Positions 7,790 to 11,497 of a DNA stretch of 11,497 nt are shown in pieces; the stretch's first letter is position 1; every line of letters begins with the position of its first letter. Under the pieces are notes generated by a model, which did no database searches, was not told the DNA's origin, and was given only the letters and a program-made list of their open reading frames with translations. The stretch spans positions 1 through 11,497 of the forward strand of contig JAURNZ010000071.1 in assembly GCA_030829925.1 (NCBI GenBank), in the 5' to 3' direction. Made by a program: the position numbers and the translations under genes. This stretch comes from Gammaproteobacteria bacterium. GTDB lineage: Bacteria > Pseudomonadota > Gammaproteobacteria > Comchoanobacterales > Comchoanobacteraceae.

Positions 7790-8639
7790 CGAGTATTTTC
7801 TCCCAATGTAGTTTTTGTTTCAACGTCGCATAAAATGAATAGTTAGATTGATGAATCAATCTAACTTGTTCGGAAAAAGCCTGAATCTGTACTTTATCAT
7901 CGTTATTAATTTTTTCAGCCTCTCGACCATCACTTGAGATGCAAGGTGTAACACGATCATTGTCACAAACTTGGATGGTAATTTTCTCATGCTCTGGTAT
8001 GACTATGGGTCTAGAATTTAATTTATGCGGACACACTGGTATAACGATGAATGAATTTGATTCTGGATGAAGAATTGTACCACCCGCACTCATGGCATGT
8101 GCTGTTGAACCCGAGGGTGTTGCGATGATAAGCCCGTCTGCGGAATATTGACAAACACTTTCATCATTGATCAACATGGTAAGAGACATGATTTTGCCAA
8201 CCTCTTGCCTTGAAATAAAGACTTCATTCATTGCAAGCGCTTGTTTTTCACCATGCTTAATACTGAGCAAAGTTCTTCTTTCTTCTAAGTAATCACCTTC
8301 CAAAACAGCCTCTATACCGCTAAAATCACCCGGATTGTGATCTACTAAAAAGCCTAGTTTCCCAGTGTTAATGCCAAGAATCGGTACATTATAATGTACT
8401 GCTTTATTTGCAGCTGAAAGCATTGAGCCATCACCACCAATAACGACCATTAAATCGTTATTTTTTATATCATCGTCACCCAATTGAGGCACATGCGTAA
8501 TATTCATCAGTGATGCTGTTTCTTTATAAATAGAAACTTGAAACAATCTAGACTGTAACCAATCAATCACTGCTTTAACAACATCAACAGACTTTCCCTG
8601 GATAGAATAAATTAAAATACGTTTAAATTGAAATGACAT
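7782..8639 (-). CDS. nadK: NAD kinase
   Basis: This cytoplasmic enzyme phosphorylates NAD to NADP and so sets the NADP pool. The 285-residue length fits the family (E. coli 292). Visible motifs in order are GGDGSML (68-74) with the catalytic aspartate, NTGKLGFL (91-98), the NE pair in AMNEVFISR (138-139), the glycine-rich DGLIIATPSGSTAHAMSAGG (168-187), and PHKLNSRPIVIP (204-215). The usual tyrosine or related residue after GSTA is histidine here, a mild change. It is the first gene of a nadK-recN pair on the minus strand with an 8-base overlap, as often seen in gammaproteobacteria. A weak GAG before the ATG is the only ribosome-binding signal. The call is firm. Confidence 0.97.
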   Translation of the reverse strand: MSFQFKRILIYSIQGKSVDVVKAVIDWLQSRLFQVSIYKETASLMNITHVPQLGDDDIKNNDLMVVIGGDGSMLSAANKAVHYNVPILGINTGKLGFLVDHNPGDFSGIEAVLEGDYLEERRTLLSIKHGEKQALAMNEVFISRQEVGKIMSLTMLINDESVCQYSADGLIIATPSGSTAHAMSAGGTILHPESNSFIVIPVCPHKLNSRPIVIPEHEKITIQVCDNDRVTPCISSDGREAEKINNDDKVQIQAFSEQVRLIHQSNYSFYATLKQKLHWEKILDA

Positions 8640-8661
8640 AGTACACTCGCTTTATTGAGTC

Positions 8662-8689
8662 ATTTTAGCTAATTGTCCAATAAGATCAA
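8662..8689 (-). promoter_or_regulatory. Candidate sigma-70 promoter for nadK-recN
   Basis: Read on the minus strand, TTGATC (8689-8684, 4 of 6 to the -35 consensus) is followed after 16 bases by TAAAAT (8667-8662, 5 of 6 to the -10 consensus). Transcription would begin near 8655, giving a short leader of about 16 bases before the nadK ATG. Confidence 0.4.
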
Positions 8690-8697
8690 GAAGATTG

Positions 8698-8726
8698 TTG
8701 TTCTTAATATCATTGTTAGTTAGAAT
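8698..8726 (+). promoter_or_regulatory. Candidate bamE promoter abutting the start codon
   Basis: TAGAAT at 8721-8726 matches the -10 consensus at 5 of 6 positions and ends 7 bases before the bamE ATG. TTGTTC at 8698-8703 is a poor -35 box (3 of 6) at the ideal 17-base spacing. If real, transcription would begin at or next to the start codon. No ribosome-binding site is visible before the ATG. Confidence 0.3.
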
Positions 8727-8733
8727 ATGACCT

Positions 8734-9033
8734 ATGAGATTCATTATAACATGTTTATTATTTATTTTGTTTGCTGGTTGTTCAAACTTTCCATATATGC
8801 CTAATGTAGAGCAAGGTAGCCCTATTAATACGGCAGAATTTAAAAAAGTTCATATAGGTGACGATGAAGCCACTGTTGTAACCACACTTGGGCAACCAAG
8901 CTTCAAGCATATCGATCATAATAATCAATGGTACTATATGGTTGAAAACTCTAAATATAAAAAACCATTGGTATTTAAACTCGTTTTCAACAACAACCAT
9001 TTGATGTCTATTAGACCCAATCAATCAGTTTGA
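8734..9033 (+). CDS. bamE: Outer membrane protein assembly factor BamE (SmpA/OmlA lipoprotein)
   Basis: BamE is a small lipoprotein of the BAM complex, which folds beta-barrel proteins into the outer membrane. The 99-residue product starts with a lipoprotein signal peptide, MRFIITCLLFILFAGC, with lipidation expected at Cys16 (the -3 residue is phenylalanine where leucine is usual). The mature part has the BamE pattern: a short PYMPNVEQGSPI linker, then FKKVHIGDDEATVVTTLGQPS (the helix-turn GM-xx-xVxxxLGxP region), a QWYYMVENS strand and a closing LVFNNNHLMSI strand. Its place next to recN, rnfH, ratA and smpB matches E. coli and supports the name. It converges on rnfH, and the two 3' ends overlap by 9 bases. 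Confidence 0.9.
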   Translation: MRFIITCLLFILFAGCSNFPYMPNVEQGSPINTAEFKKVHIGDDEATVVTTLGQPSFKHIDHNNQWYYMVENSKYKKPLVFKLVFNNNHLMSIRPNQSV

Positions 9034-9297
9034 TTTTTTTCTTCTGAGTCTAATTTCATTTGGTGTTAAAGCTAAAGGCCGATATAATTCAATTCTATCA
9101 CCCGCTTTAACAACTTGATCTAATTTAACTTGTCGTCCCCAGATGCCAACAACGTAAGCTTTAGAATCATACGACCAAGGCAACACCTTTAAAGTAGCTT
9201 GCACACTCATCGGCGAATCTTCCAAAGCAATACATGCCCAATGAAAATTTTCCTTTGATGAAAACCAAATGACTTCCGCATGTGCTTTATTAGTCAT
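9025..9297 (-). CDS. rnfH: RnfH family ubiquitin-like protein
   Basis: This 90-residue beta-grasp protein belongs to the RnfH family (also called RatB or PasI). The diagnostic C-terminal block is clear: VGIWGRQVKLDQVVKAGDRIELYRPLALTPNEIRLRRKK, of which GDR.E.YRPL is the strongest element. It is paired with ratA, as in most gammaproteobacteria; the ATG overlaps the ratA stop by 8 bases, so translation is probably coupled. The pair has been described as a toxin-antitoxin module (PasTI) in pathogenic E. coli, but in many species it is regarded as housekeeping, and RnfH's function is not settled. The N-terminal half is less conserved than the C-terminal half. Confidence 0.93.
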   Translation of the reverse strand: MTNKAHAEVIWFSSKENFHWACIALEDSPMSVQATLKVLPWSYDSKAYVVGIWGRQVKLDQVVKAGDRIELYRPLALTPNEIRLRRKKSN

Positions 9298-9718
9298 AAA
9301 CTACTTGTGCTCTTTTTGTAAAAGTATCAACTAATTGCTCAATGGTTGAATGTAGAATTGGCTTGATCATCCAAGCTGTGGCAGAGGCAGAAATTTCAAA
9401 CTCAATATCCATTTCAATCGATGTACCACTACCGACAGGTTTAAAAGACCAATATCCGCCCAGTGACTGAAAAGGTCCTGACATCAAGTTAAGCTCGATA
9501 CGACTATAAGGGGTCAATGTGTTCTTAGTTTTGAATGTTTGTTGAACGGGACCTAAACTAAATGTAAGCGCTGCAACCATTTGATTCGCTTTTTCAGATA
9601 AGACTTTACTTTCTGAACAATATGGCACAAATGCTTTGTACTGATTGACATCATTGACTAAATCATACATTTGTTTTGGGGTGTAAGAAACAACACTTTG
9701 GCGCTTTACTTGTATCAT
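9290..9718 (-). CDS. ratA: RatA/Coq10-like START-domain protein
   Basis: This 142-residue protein is of the START/polyketide-cyclase family that includes E. coli RatA (PasT) and mitochondrial Coq10. Diagnostic segments are VVSYTPKQMYDLVNDVNQY near the start, FVPYCSESKVL, LTFSLGPVQQTFKTKN, and SGPFQSLGGYWSFKP. It ends with an amphipathic helix, STIEQLVDTFTKRAQVVY. RatA was reported to block joining of ribosomal subunits, whereas Coq10 relatives bind ubiquinone, so the actual role here could be either. It is the upstream gene of the ratA-rnfH pair and is divergent from smpB, with 39 bases between start codons. The start codon and length agree with the family. Confidence 0.93.
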   Translation of the reverse strand: MIQVKRQSVVSYTPKQMYDLVNDVNQYKAFVPYCSESKVLSEKANQMVAALTFSLGPVQQTFKTKNTLTPYSRIELNLMSGPFQSLGGYWSFKPVGSGTSIEMDIEFEISASATAWMIKPILHSTIEQLVDTFTKRAQVVYD

Positions 9719-9721
9719 GAG

Positions 9722-9751
9722 TTGACGAACTTCGAATTTATGGTAGATAAT
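9722..9751 (+). promoter_or_regulatory. Candidate smpB promoter abutting the start codon
   Basis: TTGACG at 9722-9727 (5 of 6 to the -35 consensus) and GATAAT at 9746-9751 (5 of 6 to the -10 consensus) are 18 bases apart. They lie in the 39-base gap between ratA and smpB. The -10 box ends 6 bases before ATG 9758, so transcription would begin at about the A of that ATG. Confidence 0.45.
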
Positions 9752-9757
9752 ATAGTC

Positions 9758-10225
9758 ATGGCATTAACTAATGATAAAACGATTGCAAGCAATCGTAAAG
9801 CAAAACATGACTTTCACATTGAGGACACTTATCAAGTAGGTCTAGTCTTAAATGGTTGGGAGGTTAAAAGCGCTAGAGCCAAAACAATTCAGCTCAAAGA
9901 TAGTCATGTACATTTCAAACATGGTGAAGCTTTTTTGAGCAAAGCTCATTTCTCAGTGCCAAAAACTACCTGCGCATATACCAAAGCTGACCCAACAAGA
10001 GCAAGAAAGATTTTAATGCATCGTAGAGAGCTAGACAGACTTATTGGCCAAGTACAGCAAAAAGGCTACACACTCATTCCACTTGATTTATATTGGCATA
10101 ATAACAAAGTAAAAATGACTTTAGCATTAGGCAAAGGTAAAAAGCTTTATGATAAAAGAGCCAGTCTTAAAGAAAAAGAATGGAAACGCAGTCAAGATCG
10201 GGCTTACAAAGAAAGTCAAAAATAA
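9758..10225 (+). CDS. smpB: SsrA-binding protein SmpB
   Basis: SmpB binds tmRNA and delivers it to stalled ribosomes for trans-translation. The 155-residue product has the family motifs in order: NRKAKHDFHIED (12-23), GLVLNGWEVKSARAKTIQLKDS (28-49), GEAFL (56-60), DPTRARKILMHRREL (78-92), and the basic KGKKLYDKRASLKEKEW stretch leading into the ribosome-probing C-terminal tail. The frame is open to 9671 inside ratA. ATG 9758 was chosen because it gives the usual short N-terminus and lies just after a good -10 box; ATG 9740 is the alternative. No ribosome-binding site is evident for either. No tmRNA gene is recognisable directly downstream. Confidence 0.96.
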   Translation: MALTNDKTIASNRKAKHDFHIEDTYQVGLVLNGWEVKSARAKTIQLKDSHVHFKHGEAFLSKAHFSVPKTTCAYTKADPTRARKILMHRRELDRLIGQVQQKGYTLIPLDLYWHNNKVKMTLALGKGKKLYDKRASLKEKEWKRSQDRAYKESQK

Positions 10226-10283
10226 AAATTGTATAAAATTCAATCCATTGTGTTTCATGCTTTTTAGATGCCAGAAAAACCCT

Positions 10284-10311
10284 TTGATCATCACAAATTA
10301 AATGCTATCAT
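10284..10311 (+). promoter_or_regulatory. Candidate promoter between smpB and its terminator
   Basis: TTGATC at 10284-10289 (4 of 6 to -35) and TATCAT at 10306-10311 (5 of 6 to -10) are 16 bases apart on the plus strand. Transcription would begin near 10318 and run into the strong terminator at 10357-10379. The alternative is that this is simply the smpB 3' untranslated region. Confidence 0.3.
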
Positions 10312-10356
10312 CATTGAGAATTTATGGTGTAGATCCAATGTCATGAATCCCAAACG

Positions 10357-10379
10357 AGCCCTTTTACAAGGGCTTTTTT
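10357..10379 (+). terminator. Intrinsic terminator downstream of smpB
   Basis: AGCCCTT (10357-10363) and AAGGGCT (10368-10374) form a perfect 7-bp stem with the 4-base loop TTAC, followed by five further T residues to 10379. On the minus strand the hairpin is not followed by a T-run, so it most likely ends plus-strand transcripts only, although tadA ends at 10381 just beside it. Confidence 0.9.
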
Positions 10380-10380
10380 G

Positions 10381-10833
10381 TTATCTTTTTTCTTTAAAAA
10401 AATTTTTTAATAATGCACTGGCTTCATTAGCCAAAACACCACCCTCGATCACCATGGTGTGATTGAGCGAAGAAGCTAGCTCTTCAAATGTTAATAAACT
10501 GTTTTTTTTGGGATCTTTAGCCGCATAAACCAAACGTTCGATACGTGCATGCACCATTGCACCCAAACACATGATACAAGGCTCTAAAGTAACGTATAAC
10601 GTAGCACCATTTAAACGGTAATTGTTTAAATGTTGACCCGCCTGCCTGAGTGCGATAATTTCAGCATGTGCCGATGGATCCGATAAAGTTAGTGGTTGAT
10701 TAAAAGCTTTAGCAATAAGCTCGCCATTGGAAACAATAACCGCACCAATAGGCACTTCATTGTTTACTTGAGCGAGCTTAGCTTGTTGAATGGCTTTAGC
10801 CATCCAATGGGTGTCATTATTCTTGATAGGCAT
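10381..10833 (-). CDS. tadA: tRNA-specific adenosine deaminase
   Basis: TadA converts adenosine to inosine at wobble position 34 of tRNA-Arg(ACG), allowing it to read several arginine codons. The product has 150 residues with the start used here. The zinc and catalytic sites are intact: HAE in DPSAHAEIIALRQAG, and PCxxC in LEPCIMCLGAMVHARI. VPIGAVIV before and the NNYRLNGATLYVTLEPC stretch match the E. coli enzyme. The region after the second cysteine block is shorter and lacks the usual GAAGSL-type loop, with KKNSLLTFEEL in its place. The frame is open to 10875, but ATG 10833 gives the normal N-terminus (THWMAKAI beside E. coli EYWMRHAL). It overlaps the 3' end of ppa by 17 bases. Confidence 0.95.
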   Translation of the reverse strand: MPIKNNDTHWMAKAIQQAKLAQVNNEVPIGAVIVSNGELIAKAFNQPLTLSDPSAHAEIIALRQAGQHLNNYRLNGATLYVTLEPCIMCLGAMVHARIERLVYAAKDPKKNSLLTFEELASSLNHTMVIEGGVLANEASALLKNFFKEKR

Positions 10834-11338
10834 CAATGCTGGATTGAATGACCGCCTTGGCGTGATTAACACCATGCCATTCTTTTACTTTAGCCCATTT
10901 GTTTTTTTCAAGATCCTTATAGTGAGCAAAAAAGTGCCCTATACGATCTAAAATGATTTGAGGCACATCAGCTAATGTTTGGTAATGCTCATATTCAGGT
11001 GCAATTTTACTATCAGGCACAGCCAATAGTTTATCGTCACCACCCTTTTCATCTTCCATGGTTAAAACACCTAATGGCCGACAAGCAACCAAAGCACCCG
11101 ATATAATTGGGAATGGTGCTAATACACAGACATCAATAGGATCGCCATCGTCACATAATGTTTTTGGCACATAACCATAATCACATGGATAATGCATGGC
11201 TGTTGTTAAAAAACGATCTACTTCTAATAAACCAGAATCTTTACACACTTCGTATTTAACAGGTGTGCTATTGGCAGGAATTTCAATGATGACGTTGACA
11301 ACGTCAGGTGCATTTTTGCCTGCAGAAATATTTTTCAT
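10817..11338 (-). CDS. ppa: Inorganic pyrophosphatase, family I
   Basis: This cytoplasmic enzyme hydrolyses pyrophosphate to phosphate, driving biosynthetic reactions forward. The 173-residue length is close to E. coli Ppa (176). Active-site blocks are all visible: EIPANSTPVKYEV, VDRFL, MHYPCDYGYVP, the metal-binding signature DDGDPIDVCVL, MEDEKGGDDKLLAVP, and a late HYKDLEKNKW. ATG 11338 is preferred over the in-frame GTG at 11344, because GAGG lies five bases before the ATG. It is the first gene of a ppa-tadA pair. Its promoter should lie in the 159 bases up to the window end; a GATAAT-TATAAA stretch near 11360-11369 could be a -10 box, but no good -35 box fits. Confidence 0.97.
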   Translation of the reverse strand: MKNISAGKNAPDVVNVIIEIPANSTPVKYEVCKDSGLLEVDRFLTTAMHYPCDYGYVPKTLCDDGDPIDVCVLAPFPIISGALVACRPLGVLTMEDEKGGDDKLLAVPDSKIAPEYEHYQTLADVPQIILDRIGHFFAHYKDLEKNKWAKVKEWHGVNHAKAVIQSSIDAYQE

Positions 11339-11423
11339 AATCACCTCAAAATAAAGCTTTATATTATCAAGAAATGTTTTTCTTTACCATATCTAATATT
11401 ATTGCCGCAAACTTTAAATACTA

Positions 11424-11439
11424 TGTTCCTCGTGGAACA
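11424..11439. other. parS: parS-like ParB-binding site
   Basis: TGTTCCTCGTGGAACA is an interrupted inverted repeat (TGTTCC and GGAACA around TCGT). It matches the general bacterial parS consensus TGTTTCACGTGAAACA at 13 of 16 positions. It differs at one position from the form I recall for Pseudomonas, TGTTCCACGTGGAACA. It lies in the gene-free stretch upstream of ppa. It is not a terminator, since the run after it on the plus strand is A and on the minus strand the T-run precedes the stem. Binding by ParB is inferred. Confidence 0.55.
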
Positions 11440-11497
11440 AAAAATCATTATTGATATTTTTATCTAGCCATATAAATAGCTAAGGTGATGCTAGTTG

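Noticed and set aside
9015..9045. Possible terminator at the bamE/rnfH convergence (AATCA-GTT-TGATT then T-run)
   Set aside because: The stem is only 5 bp with a single G-C pair, too weak to call; the T-run may simply encode the lysines at the rnfH C-terminus.
9290..10225. ratA-rnfH as a novel defence or toxin-antitoxin island
   Set aside because: The genes and their order are the ordinary gammaproteobacterial arrangement beside smpB; nothing suggests acquisition by transfer.
10268..10462. 64-codon plus-strand frame after smpB
   Set aside because: It runs through the strong terminator at 10357-10379 and into antisense tadA, has no ribosome-binding site and resembles no family I know.
11420..11446. 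Hairpin at TGTTCC/GGAACA read as a terminator
   Set aside because: Neither strand has a T-run after the stem; the parS match explains the inverted repeat better.
11482..11497. Possible gene start at the right edge (AAGGTG followed by ATG or TTG)
   Set aside because: Too few codons are visible, and the AAGGTG touches the ATG, so spacing is poor; nothing can be supported.

Overview
The window looks like chromosomal DNA from an AT-rich gammaproteobacterium. The strongest evidence is the cluster nadK, recN, bamE, rnfH, ratA and smpB, which is a gammaproteobacterial neighbourhood (in E. coli nadK-recN-bamE, then rnfH and ratA on the opposite strand, then smpB). The two tandem MFS carriers with a YEF..RVIPSVIT start resemble transporter families that are expanded in host-associated lineages such as Legionella, Coxiella and Francisella. 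A lineage near those is therefore plausible, but this is inference from protein style and not a phylogeny. No mobile elements, CRISPR arrays, rRNAs or tRNAs were seen. Coding density is very high: genes overlap or lie a few bases apart, and no gene-free stretch exceeds 300 bases.

Region 1 (1-1033, minus): the 5' part of a YejB-type ABC permease for peptides; its 3' end lies outside the window. It is divergent from the next block across an 80-base gap that carries an 8-bp direct repeat.

Region 2 (1114-6184, plus): a probable five-gene operon of aromatic amino acid permease, hemE, a CHCC zinc-finger protein and two tandem paralogous MFS carriers. It ends at an intrinsic terminator (6169-6195) that lies across the stop codons of the last MFS gene and of convergent recN. 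The theme is nutrient uptake plus haem synthesis.

Region 3 (6176-8639, minus): nadK and recN, overlapping by 8 bases, with a candidate promoter at 8662-8689. RecN is recognisable but departs from consensus at its Walker A and in the second conserved N-terminal motif. Compared with E. coli, this pair is inverted relative to bamE.

Region 4 (8734-10379): bamE (plus) converges on the ratA-rnfH pair (minus). ratA diverges from smpB (plus). After smpB come a candidate promoter and a strong intrinsic terminator that could delimit a roughly 60-nt RNA. No tmRNA gene (ssrA) is seen next to smpB.

Region 5 (10381-11497): ppa and tadA (minus), overlapping by 17 bases. Upstream of ppa is a 16-bp site, TGTTCCTCGTGGAACA, that closely resembles the chromosomal parS site bound by ParB. 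It is the most interesting non-coding element in the window. Most genes here are ordinary housekeeping genes, and I found no convincing undescribed multi-gene system.
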